A stretch of DNA of 64,000 nt from Parasporobacterium sp. (GTDB lineage: Bacteria; Bacillota; Clostridia; Lachnospirales; Lachnospiraceae), in contig JAFUBX010000011.1 in NCBI GenBank assembly GCA_017459985.1, forward strand, positions 62,001-126,000, written 5' to 3'. Position 1 is the first letter of the stretch. The number at the start of each line of letters is the position of its first letter. Under the pieces are notes generated by a model. It saw only the letters and a program-made list of their open reading frames with translations, was not told where the DNA came from and did not search any database. The position numbers were made by a program, and so were the translations under genes. This document shows positions 36,690-43,582 of this stretch, piece by piece.

Positions 36690-37442
36690 TTACCGGGATC
36701 TGCGATAGCTGCGGCGACTTTCGAAATACCGGTCGTTCTTCGCCATCTTGTTCACCAGGTAATAGGAAACTGCAAAAAGCACCGCAATAAACAGGATAAA
36801 GCCCCATTCTCCGCTGGTCTGTGATGTCGCGATATAATCGTAGGTTCCATGGATCAGGGCTGGGACCACGACGCTCAGGACCAGACAAAGCTTCGACTTC
36901 GACCGGTCGTTCATAACCTGATATCCTTTGGCCAGACCATAAAAAATCCCCATAAACACTCCGAAGCAGGCATGGCCCGGGATCGCCGTTACCGCCCGTA
37001 CAAGGGCCGTGCTGAACCCAAAATGCAGCACATAACTGATGTTCTCCCACAGCGCAAATCCCAGGGAAACAAACACAGCATAGACGACTCCGTCGTACTG
37101 GCAGTCAAATTCCGGGGACTTCCAGGTTCGGATCCGCAGTGCGGCATATTTGGTGCCCTCCTCCGCAAACGCAACGATCACGAAATACAGGATCACCTGA
37201 TATGTTGTAGATGATTCCGAAGCAACAGCTCCCAGGATCCCCTCTCCGATCCGCTCCAGCACCATCGCTGCCAGCGTGGCCAGGATCCCTGCCAGCACCA
37301 GACTCCGCAGCATGGGGCCGCTTTCACTTTCCAGACGGTCGGATCTGTACACCTTGATCATCAGAAAAACCGCCGGCACCAGGGCGGCCAGAATCAGGAT
37401 CCACCTGTAAGCCATATAGGGCATCATTAAAAAATAAAACAT
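36690..37442 (-). CDS. PrsW family intramembrane metalloprotease
   Basis: 250 residues with about eight membrane helices. The family's catalytic pieces are present: AEEGTK (Glu94, Glu95, Lys98), FALWENISY, PGHACFG and a C-terminal HGTYD. PrsW proteases in Bacillus cleave an anti-sigma factor at site 1 in response to envelope stress; no sigma or anti-sigma gene is in this neighbourhood, so the target here is unknown. It abuts the CYTH gene with one base between, so they are co-translated. Confidence 0.88.
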   Translation of the reverse strand: MFYFLMMPYMAYRWILILAALVPAVFLMIKVYRSDRLESESGPMLRSLVLAGILATLAAMVLERIGEGILGAVASESSTTYQVILYFVIVAFAEEGTKYAALRIRTWKSPEFDCQYDGVVYAVFVSLGFALWENISYVLHFGFSTALVRAVTAIPGHACFGVFMGIFYGLAKGYQVMNDRSKSKLCLVLSVVVPALIHGTYDYIATSQTSGEWGFILFIAVLFAVSYYLVNKMAKNDRYFESRRSYRRSR

Positions 37443-37443
37443 C

Positions 37444-37992
37444 TCAGGACTCTCCTTCTATCTCATCATAGACGAAACCGTTTCTGGCTAATGAGGAATT
37501 CGTATACCGGTCATCCTCCGTTACTTCCTTTATGATACTCAGACAATCCGGAAATACAAATTCCTGATCCTCGTTTTCCAGTTCGACCTCGGCAAAGGCC
37601 CGGTCCGTCCATTCCGGAAAAATATCGATCTCGAAGCACAAATCCCCCGACGGCAGGTCATACCGCGTCTTTTGGATGGTCTGCGCATCCGGGATCGCTT
37701 CCTTCAGAAGCTCCCGGTACTGCGCTTCTGTGATCTGCCGTTCCCGTTCGATCCGGGTGGTATCCGAAAGCTTTACCTTTTCATTATACCAGTAATCCTC
37801 TTCTCCGTTGATAGTCCTTCTGCGGACTCTCCTGGACAGTTTCTTCTCCGACCGCAGATAAGTCTGGCTCATATCCGCTTTCCTGCTGCAGATACGCTCC
37901 AGCAGTGAAACATCCGGATACCGGATCAGAAACTTCCGCTCGATCTCCAGGGGTTCTTCTGCTGAAGGTCTGCTCTGCACTTCCTTGTCCAT
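37444..37992 (-). CDS. CYTH domain protein
   Basis: 182 residues of the CYTH/triphosphate tunnel metalloenzyme superfamily: EIERKFLI near the N-terminus is the diagnostic ExExK motif, and alternating charged strands such as SRRVRRRTING and DLCFEIDIFPEW line the tunnel. Members hydrolyse tripolyphosphate or thiamine triphosphate or are adenylate cyclases; nothing decides here, though bacterial stand-alone CYTH proteins are most often polyphosphatases. It lies 7 nt downstream of the exonuclease gene and 1 nt upstream of prsW. Confidence 0.88.
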   Translation of the reverse strand: MDKEVQSRPSAEEPLEIERKFLIRYPDVSLLERICSRKADMSQTYLRSEKKLSRRVRRRTINGEEDYWYNEKVKLSDTTRIERERQITEAQYRELLKEAIPDAQTIQKTRYDLPSGDLCFEIDIFPEWTDRAFAEVELENEDQEFVFPDCLSIIKEVTEDDRYTNSSLARNGFVYDEIEGES

Positions 37993-37999
37993 TGTTCCA

Positions 38000-38773
38000 T
38001 CAGCCCCTTTGATCCAGCAGTTCTTTCAGTTTCGCAGCCTCTTCCTCCGTCAGGGTCACGCCCTTACCCATTTTTGCCCGGTCCGGAGCCCAGTCCCTGA
38101 TATCATATTTCGGAGCGTTGCCGTTCCAGGAGATCCTGTTGAATTCCTTTCGCCATCCTTTGGCATTTTCCGAAAGAACTCCGATCTCCTCTGTAATCTC
38201 ATAAGTAAAATCTGCCATATAGTAATTCCTTTCCACCCGCTTTTTCAGATCGTAGGTGCGAAGAAACTGCTCCGGGTCCGCCCCCTGCTCCAGATAATGC
38301 AGCAGGATCTGTGCGCAGGCATTGCTGTCGCTGTCCGCATGGTGATGATCCAGCGCGATATGATAATAGCCGCACAGAATATCCAGATTGTGTCTCATCC
38401 CCGGAAGGAGTCTCCGGCCCATCTGTACGGTACACAGATAAGGGACATCCGTTCTCCACCCGATTCCGTAATCCCTCAGGCAGCTTCTCAGGACGCCCAG
38501 ATCAAACACCGCATTATGGGCGACCAGTACCCCGTCGGACATCAACGGTTCGATCTGCTCCCACAGTTCCGGAAATGTCGGCGCGCCGGCGACCATATGC
38601 TCATTGATCCCCGTCAGCTGAATATTAAACGGATCGAATGCCGTTTCCGGATTAACCAGGGTATAGAACTCCCGGATCACCCGGCCATTCTCCAGGACCG
38701 TGATCCCGATCGCGCTCATGCGGTTATTATACCGATTGGGCGTTTCCACATCAAAAACGACATATCGCTGCAT
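38000..38773 (-). CDS. DEDDh-type 3'-5' exonuclease (DNA polymerase III epsilon-like)
   Basis: 257 residues. The exonuclease motifs are FDVETPN (ExoI), VAHNAVFDLGVL (ExoII) and HHADSDSNACAQ (ExoIII, DEDDh histidine). After about residue 165 comes an 80-residue tail of no recognised fold, ending with helical VTLTEEEAAKLKELL. It probably trims DNA or RNA 3' ends; a proofreading subunit role is less likely because no polymerase is near. Part of the rhodanese-exonuclease-CYTH-prsW run. Confidence 0.88.
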   Translation of the reverse strand: MQRYVVFDVETPNRYNNRMSAIGITVLENGRVIREFYTLVNPETAFDPFNIQLTGINEHMVAGAPTFPELWEQIEPLMSDGVLVAHNAVFDLGVLRSCLRDYGIGWRTDVPYLCTVQMGRRLLPGMRHNLDILCGYYHIALDHHHADSDSNACAQILLHYLEQGADPEQFLRTYDLKKRVERNYYMADFTYEITEEIGVLSENAKGWRKEFNRISWNGNAPKYDIRDWAPDRAKMGKGVTLTEEEAAKLKELLDQRG

Positions 38774-38796
38774 CTTCTGTACGCTCCCTGACCGCC

Positions 38797-39117
38797 TTAT
38801 TTTTCAATCGGCCCATGATAGGACGCGATCCCTCCGATATTCCGGACATGCCGGTATCCCATGCGTTTAAGCGCGATCGCTGCAAGATCGCTGCGTCTTC
38901 CGGAATAACAGTACGTATAGATCTCCGTCTCCGGATCCGGAATCAGCTCCCCTGCTTTTTCGATCTCATCTCTGGGAAGATTGACCGCCCCGGGAATGTG
39001 TCCGCTGCTGTATTCCTGGGTATCCCGGACATCCAGCAGCACTGCATGCTCCGAAGCCTGAAACTCCTGGATCCCCTGATTGATATCCGGAAGTTTCAAA
39101 AATCCAAACAGCCCCAT
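38797..39117 (-). CDS. single-domain rhodanese-like protein
   Basis: 106 residues, a single rhodanese module. The active-site loop is CYSGRRS with the catalytic Cys, preceded by LLDVRDTQEYSSGHIPGAVNLP. These proteins move sulfane sulfur between carriers such as thiosulfate, persulfides and cyanide; the in vivo partner is unknown. It is the first gene of the minus-strand run reaching to 34702, with an extended -10 promoter at 39154-39182 and a GAAGGTGAAT ribosome-binding site. Confidence 0.92.
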   Translation of the reverse strand: MGLFGFLKLPDINQGIQEFQASEHAVLLDVRDTQEYSSGHIPGAVNLPRDEIEKAGELIPDPETEIYTYCYSGRRSDLAAIALKRMGYRHVRNIGGIASYHGPIEK

Positions 39118-39153
39118 AAATTCACCTTCTTAATGTTCTTTTTGTTTTCCGGA

Positions 39154-39182
39154 ATTATATCACAGGCAGTTTGCTTTTAACA
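39154..39182 (-). promoter_or_regulatory. promoter of the rhodanese operon
   Basis: Minus strand TGTTAA (39177-39182), 17-nt spacer, TATAAT (39154-39159) with an extended TG at -15. It is 20 nt from the LexA box on the other side. Confidence 0.6.
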
Positions 39183-39201
39183 GCCCATGATTTCATTTTT
39201 T

Positions 39202-39215
39202 CGAACATATGTTCG
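39202..39215 (+). promoter_or_regulatory. LexA/DinR box (SOS operator)
   Basis: CGAACATATGTTCG is a perfect palindrome and an exact match to the Firmicute LexA consensus CGAAC-N4-GTTCG. It stands between the divergent rhodanese operon and the small plus-strand gene at 39341. A possible -10 for the latter (TACAAT, 39248-39253) lies 33 nt downstream, with a weak -35. Confidence 0.9.
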
Positions 39216-39340
39216 ATGTTTTCCTTTTTATCGGACAGGATCTCTGCTACAATCGGATTACCCTGATGATCACCCATCACAGGGAGACGCCCTGATCCTT
39301 CCCGGATCACAGGACGGCAGGAAAGGAGGCGGACAGCGAC

Positions 39341-39592
39341 ATGAAAGATCCCGACAGGATCCCCGCGGATTTCCCTTACCGGGAAGTCTATCTGAAAGGA
39401 AAACCGAAACACGACAGATTTGACCCCTTCCGGATCCGGCATCCGGCAATGGATCTTGTTCACCGGGCGAAGATCTTCAGCCCCTTTGATGCGCTGCGGG
39501 GATTTCAGGAAGCCCTCGCCGCAGCGGGCGAACCGGATCCGGCTCTTTTCGAAGGCAGAGAGCCGGAAGAAGATCATCCCTCTTCCGGCTGA
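39341..39592 (+). CDS. small SOS-associated protein, YolD-like pattern
   Basis: 83 residues, soluble. The ATG is preceded by AAAGGAGGCGGACAGCGAC, an almost perfect Shine-Dalgarno sequence, which supports a real gene on the strand opposite to its neighbours. The core RHPAMDLVHRAKIFSPFDAL resembles the RAxxFxPFxAL motif of small proteins that accompany Y-family (DinB/UmuC-like) polymerases in Clostridia (YolD-like). A LexA box stands about 125 nt upstream, fitting SOS induction. No polymerase gene follows; instead the 3' end overlaps the convergent nuclease gene by 19 nt. Function unproven; a polymerase accessory or orphan SOS effector is the best guess. Confidence 0.7.
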   Translation: MKDPDRIPADFPYREVYLKGKPKHDRFDPFRIRHPAMDLVHRAKIFSPFDALRGFQEALAAAGEPDPALFEGREPEEDHPSSG

Positions 39593-40359
39593 ATCCGGCT
39601 GCTGCCGTCCCAATGGTCGATCACGATCCCCGGCTGTTCATTATAAATGAACACACAGAAGCTGAGCTCTCCCGGATCCTCCGGAGACAGCCCTTCCATC
39701 AGGACTCCTCTGCAGCTTCTCTCGGATCCCGCAAAAACCGGCGTGACCCGGTACAGAATATGATGGGAGCGGTGGCTGTACAGATACCGGGCGGCCTGAT
39801 TCTCATAAGGAAGCATTCCCTCAATATTGAAGGCTCTGGTGCCGGCGATCAGATTCCGGCCGGAGGTCTCTCCGCCCAGCTGCCAGCCCAGCAGATGGCA
39901 GCGATGATATAAAAACCGGTGTTCCACCAGTTCCTCCGGATACTCGGTCTGTTGATATCCGGTGGGAATGATGGTCATACGGCTCTCCTCATCATCTCTG
40001 GGATTCTCCGGAAGGTCTGCCGCGCAGAGACTGGCTGTGACGCTCCCGCACCGTCCCAGTTCATCCAAAGAAGAATACCGGACCGTTCCCTCCGGGAGAT
40101 TCCGGTCTTCCTCCGAAAACAGCGGAACATTGTGATTGACCGGCACAGCGATGGTCTTTCCGTCCCACGGCGGAAGATCCTTCAGATCCGGGCTGACGAA
40201 AATTCCCTGCACTTCTTCCGTTCCGGTAAGAAGGCGCAGGAAATAAACCGCCGTTTCTGCAAATCCTCTGGAGTTTCGCCAGGCGGAAACCCCGATTGTC
40301 CCCGCGGCAAGCGCAAGGATACATAAGATAATCAGAAAAATCCTCCGGATCCTTTTCAT
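39574..40359 (-). CDS. DNA/RNA non-specific endonuclease (EndA/NucA type)
   Basis: 261 residues: an N-terminal signal anchor (about 5-24), then a beta-beta-alpha metal nuclease domain. The catalytic segment YHRCHLLGWQLGG corresponds to the DRGH region of EndA; the Arg-Cys-His form is common in clostridial members. GRNLIAGTRAFNIEGM carries the metal-binding Asn. Such enzymes degrade extracellular DNA for uptake or nutrition. The start overlaps the stop of the molybdopterin oxidoreductase by 4 nt (ATGA), so the two are translated together, an odd functional pairing. Confidence 0.9.
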   Translation of the reverse strand: MKRIRRIFLIILCILALAAGTIGVSAWRNSRGFAETAVYFLRLLTGTEEVQGIFVSPDLKDLPPWDGKTIAVPVNHNVPLFSEEDRNLPEGTVRYSSLDELGRCGSVTASLCAADLPENPRDDEESRMTIIPTGYQQTEYPEELVEHRFLYHRCHLLGWQLGGETSGRNLIAGTRAFNIEGMLPYENQAARYLYSHRSHHILYRVTPVFAGSERSCRGVLMEGLSPEDPGELSFCVFIYNEQPGIVIDHWDGSSRIQPEEG

Positions 40360-43172
40360 GTTCCGTTACGGTTCCTTATCGTCGATTCCGGACAAGCCGC
40401 AGCAAGATCCCCGGATCCTGTCTGCGCCGCACTTACCTGGACCAGACAGGAATGCTGGGGATTGGCCCTGGCAAGGGCTGTCGGCCGGGAGGTTGTCAGG
40501 GTGTTGACGCATCCTCTGAGATCGGTCCCGTTCTGATCCGGCGTATACCAGGCCCCCTGGGGGATGCAGACCACCCCGGGCATGATCTCCCGCGTCAGAT
40601 GGGCCCGGATGCGGACCCTGCCCCTGTCATTGGATACTTCTGTCATAGTCTCCTCCCGGATCCCCCTTTCTGCGGCATCCTCCGGATGGATCCACAGACG
40701 GTGGGGTTCTTGCTTCTCCAAGACCGGATTCTGATCTCCTACCGAATGGGTCCGCCGCTTCGTATGCCATCCGATCAGCTGCAGCGGATACCTGCTCTTT
40801 TTCGGGTCCGTCACCCCTTCAAATCCGCCGGTATATCTGGGAATCCCGGAAATTTCTTCTTCCTTCATCGCATGCAGCTGTGGGGAGAAGATCTCGATCT
40901 TTCCGCTCTTTGTGGGAAATTTATGATGCTCCGGATCCCGGATCTCGCTGCAAAAAGCAATATGCTCCGGATGTTCCCGGAACCGGAATCCCCCGGCTTT
41001 CTGAAATGCTTCATACTCCGGCAGCTCCGGTTCTTCTTCTCTGGCCCGTTCGTACAGTTTCTGATACCACTCCCCGGTATTTTGAAATCCTTCTGTCGTT
41101 CCTTCCGCACCCAGCAGTTCTCCCAGTTCCCGGATCCAGTCCGCTTCGAACCGGCTTTCAAATAAGGGTTCGATCACCTGATCCGCATAGAGAAGATATT
41201 CTCCCTGCCCCCAGGGCCTGCACAGATAGGAATCTTCAAACATCCCCGTTCCCGGAAGCAGCAGATCCGCATACCGGGCACTGGCGGTCATATACAGATC
41301 TGATACAACGATGAATTCACATTTGGAAGGATCCTTCAGGATCCGGGCAGTCCGGTTTACATCGCTGTGCTGGTTCATCATGGTATTTCCCGCAAGATTA
41401 AACAGGATCTTGATATCGCTTTCCAGCTGCTCCCGTCCCCGGATATGATGCTCTTTCCGGTTCATATGTTTTCCGTCCAGGATCGCATCCGTCCAGAGAA
41501 AGGCCGGGATCATCCCCCGGTACGGATTGTCCCCTTTCGGAAAGGATGGGTATGCCGGATGGGGAAGATATCCGTTGTAGCCGGTTCCTCCGCCCCTTCG
41601 TCCCACGGTTCCCAGCATGCAGCAGAGGGCTGCAATGCTGCGGACGTTCTGTTCTCCGCCGGCGGTTCTCTGACAGCCTCTTCCCGCAAAAACAGCCGGA
41701 GGATCTGCTGCTGCCAGATCTCTGGCAAGCTTCCGGATCCTCTCCGCCGGGATCCCGGTGATCGGCTCCGCCCATTCCGGATCCTTGGGCTGTCCGTCCC
41801 GGATTCCGAACACATAATCATGGAAGGATTCCTCCTGTTCCATCCCTTCCGGCATATGAGCAGCATCAAATCCCAGACAGTACCGGTCCATAAAGGCCTG
41901 GTCACACAGTTCCTCATCCCAGAGCACATAGGCAAGACTGACCGCCAGGGCGGCATCGGTGTCCGGCCGGATCGGGATCCACTGCGCATCCAGCATTTTT
42001 CCCGTTTCATGAAAATGAGGATCAATCACGATCACCCGGGTCTTTTTCTCCTGATAGGTCTGAAGCAGCCGGAGCCATTCCCCGCAGTATTCCGTTACCA
42101 GCGGATTATTCCCCCAGAAAACAGCCAGACGGGCATCCGAAAAGGAGGACAGCGAGGATCCTGTAGAAACGGTGCCATAAAGATATGGCAGGGTATAGGT
42201 GATACAGGCGGAGCTGTAATCATTAAAATGTCCCAGATATCCGCCGGTCTTTCCCAGAAGTCTCTGCATCACCAGATCTCCGCTGATCTGGGATTCCACT
42301 CCGGAGGAATAATTCACGTACCGGCATCCCGGGCCGTATTCTGCCGTCAGGGAAGTCAGTTTCTGCGCAATCAGCTGAACCGCTTCCTTCCAGCTGATCC
42401 TCCGGAACCTTCCCTCTCCCCGCATTCCCGTTCGCAGCATAGGATAACGCAGCCTGCCGGGATGCAGATAGGTCTGCCGGTAAGCCCTTCCCCTGGCGCA
42501 GGGCGGAATGGTGATCGGGTCTTTCTGTTTTACCCCGTGAAGATCAAGGATACAGCCGGCGGTCACCTCTGCTTCCAGCCCGCATTTTCCGCCGCAGTTT
42601 CCCCGTCCCGCAGTCAGAACAACGCGACGTTTCAGCCGTTCCCGGATCTGCTCTTCCGATATGGTCTGAAAACCGCTCTTCTCGGGAAGACCGCACCGGT
42701 ATTTGGCAAGGCTTCCGGGCTGTTCCGCGCAACAGCAAAGTTCCTGAAGCAGTTCCTCTGCCCCGCGGGCCAGTTCCGAATAATAAGGGCAGGAGTCCAC
42801 GGACCGGATCCCGGAAAGCACATGCTTAAGAAGCACTCCCAGATGAAGTTTAAAAAAGGCGGCAGCCCGGTCATACTTCTGCCGTTCCAGAAGGATCAGG
42901 AAGAATTCCAGTTCCAGCCCAAGGTCATCCGCTGGCAGGTGTACATCCGCCGGTGTCAAATGTTCCTGAAAATAGCATTCGAGCACCTGAAGCGTCACCT
43001 GATTTAACAAGACCGGATCTTCTTTGTATGCGGATTCCCACAAAGGGATCTGAATGTCCGCGGCGGTCCCCTCAAACAGCCATCCGTACCACAGCCGGAT
43101 CTCCTCCCCGGCGCTTCTGTCCGGCCCCTGCCGGATCTCCTTCAGCAGATTGATCAGTGTCAGTGTTGTCAT
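40356..43172 (-). CDS. DMSO-reductase-family molybdopterin oxidoreductase with fused N-terminal TorD-like chaperone
   Basis: About 938 residues from the ATG at 43172, which has the ribosome-binding site GGAGGAGAA; the frame is open 51 codons further but without a start signal. Residues about 1-150 are helical and carry HLPADDLGLELEFF, the TorD/DmsD motif. From residue 184 a DmsA-like catalytic chain follows: NCGGKC, later PPCARGRAYRQTYLHPGRLRYPM, then FNDYSSACI at the molybdenum-ligand position, where Ser is expected, and the C-terminal cofactor domain (HPEDAAERGI, RPTALARANPQ). The first cysteine of the usual C-x3-C-x3-C FS0 motif is replaced by Gly189, leaving Cys193, Cys197 and Cys225. No Tat signal and no DmsB/DmsC genes nearby: probably a cytoplasmic stand-alone enzyme. 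Substrate unknown. Confidence 0.88.
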   Translation of the reverse strand: MTTLTLINLLKEIRQGPDRSAGEEIRLWYGWLFEGTAADIQIPLWESAYKEDPVLLNQVTLQVLECYFQEHLTPADVHLPADDLGLELEFFLILLERQKYDRAAAFFKLHLGVLLKHVLSGIRSVDSCPYYSELARGAEELLQELCCCAEQPGSLAKYRCGLPEKSGFQTISEEQIRERLKRRVVLTAGRGNCGGKCGLEAEVTAGCILDLHGVKQKDPITIPPCARGRAYRQTYLHPGRLRYPMLRTGMRGEGRFRRISWKEAVQLIAQKLTSLTAEYGPGCRYVNYSSGVESQISGDLVMQRLLGKTGGYLGHFNDYSSACITYTLPYLYGTVSTGSSLSSFSDARLAVFWGNNPLVTEYCGEWLRLLQTYQEKKTRVIVIDPHFHETGKMLDAQWIPIRPDTDAALAVSLAYVLWDEELCDQAFMDRYCLGFDAAHMPEGMEQEESFHDYVFGIRDGQPKDPEWAEPITGIPAERIRKLARDLAAADPPAVFAGRGCQRTAGGEQNVRSIAALCCMLGTVGRRGGGTGYNGYLPHPAYPSFPKGDNPYRGMIPAFLWTDAILDGKHMNRKEHHIRGREQLESDIKILFNLAGNTMMNQHSDVNRTARILKDPSKCEFIVVSDLYMTASARYADLLLPGTGMFEDSYLCRPWGQGEYLLYADQVIEPLFESRFEADWIRELGELLGAEGTTEGFQNTGEWYQKLYERAREEEPELPEYEAFQKAGGFRFREHPEHIAFCSEIRDPEHHKFPTKSGKIEIFSPQLHAMKEEEISGIPRYTGGFEGVTDPKKSRYPLQLIGWHTKRRTHSVGDQNPVLEKQEPHRLWIHPEDAAERGIREETMTEVSNDRGRVRIRAHLTREIMPGVVCIPQGAWYTPDQNGTDLRGCVNTLTTSRPTALARANPQHSCLVQVSAAQTGSGDLAAACPESTIRNRNGT

Positions 43173-43281
43173 TTCTCCTCCGGATCTTTTTGCCTGCCGG
43201 ACAGGCTTTTGCCCTTCCAGGCGGTTTTTCCCGGAACCTTTGTGCTGTTTTCCGGTTGTTTCCCGGAACATCGGTGTTTTC

Positions 43282-43310
43282 TTGACATTCCAATAGTGCC
43301 ATGATATATT
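43282..43310 (+). promoter_or_regulatory. promoter of scfA (SCIFF)
   Basis: Plus strand TTGACA (43282-43287), 17-nt spacer, TATATT (43305-43310), about 60 nt upstream of the SCIFF start. A weaker divergent candidate for the oxidoreductase (TTGAAA at 43313-43318, minus strand) overlaps it, so the two directions may compete. Confidence 0.75.
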
Positions 43311-43369
43311 TTTTTCAAAGTTCATGCAAGGCCTTTACCGCCCTGCGTCAGAAGATTGGAGATAGTATC

Positions 43370-43519
43370 ATGAAGAGAATTCAGACCCTTGAAACCCGCA
43401 ATCTGTGTGAAAGTGCCAAAAACGGCGGATGCGGCGAATGCCAGACTTCCTGCCAGTCCGCATGCAAGACCAGCTGCGGCATTGCCAACCAGCAGTGCGA
43501 GAAGAAAGAAACAAAATAA
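43370..43519 (+). CDS. scfA: SCIFF ranthipeptide precursor, seven cysteines
   Basis: 49 residues from the ATG at 43370 (GGAGATAGTATC ribosome-binding site). The sequence has the almost invariant SCIFF core CGECQTSCQSACKTSC and the ending NQQCE. SCIFF peptides (six cysteines in forty-five residues) are found in nearly all Clostridia; the radical SAM enzyme encoded next door forms thioether bonds from cysteines to neighbouring residues. This copy has Cys21, 24, 28, 32, 36 and 43 plus an additional Cys13 in the leader (NLCESA). A terminator between it and scfB suggests that precursor is made in excess. Biological role of the mature product is not settled. Confidence 0.95.
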   Translation: MKRIQTLETRNLCESAKNGGCGECQTSCQSACKTSCGIANQQCEKKETK

Positions 43520-43531
43520 TCAGAACGGTCT

Positions 43532-43564
43532 AAAAATGCCGCCTGAGCAAGGCGGCATTTTTTA
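43532..43564 (+). terminator. terminator/attenuator between scfA and scfB
   Basis: AAAATGCCGCC, 7-nt loop, GGCGGCATTTTTT. It is complete with a T-run, so only part of transcription should continue into the maturase gene. Confidence 0.88.
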
Positions 43565-43582
43565 TTCATTAAGAGGTTTTTT

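Noticed and set aside
41367-43007. A 546-codon plus-strand frame opposite the molybdopterin oxidoreductase
   Set aside because: Antisense shadow of a gene with conserved cofactor-binding motifs.
43173-43325. A 51-residue N-terminal extension of the molybdopterin oxidoreductase as a possible Tat signal
   Set aside because: No twin-arginine plus hydrophobic pattern is present, and the ATG at 43172 has a near-ideal ribosome-binding site.
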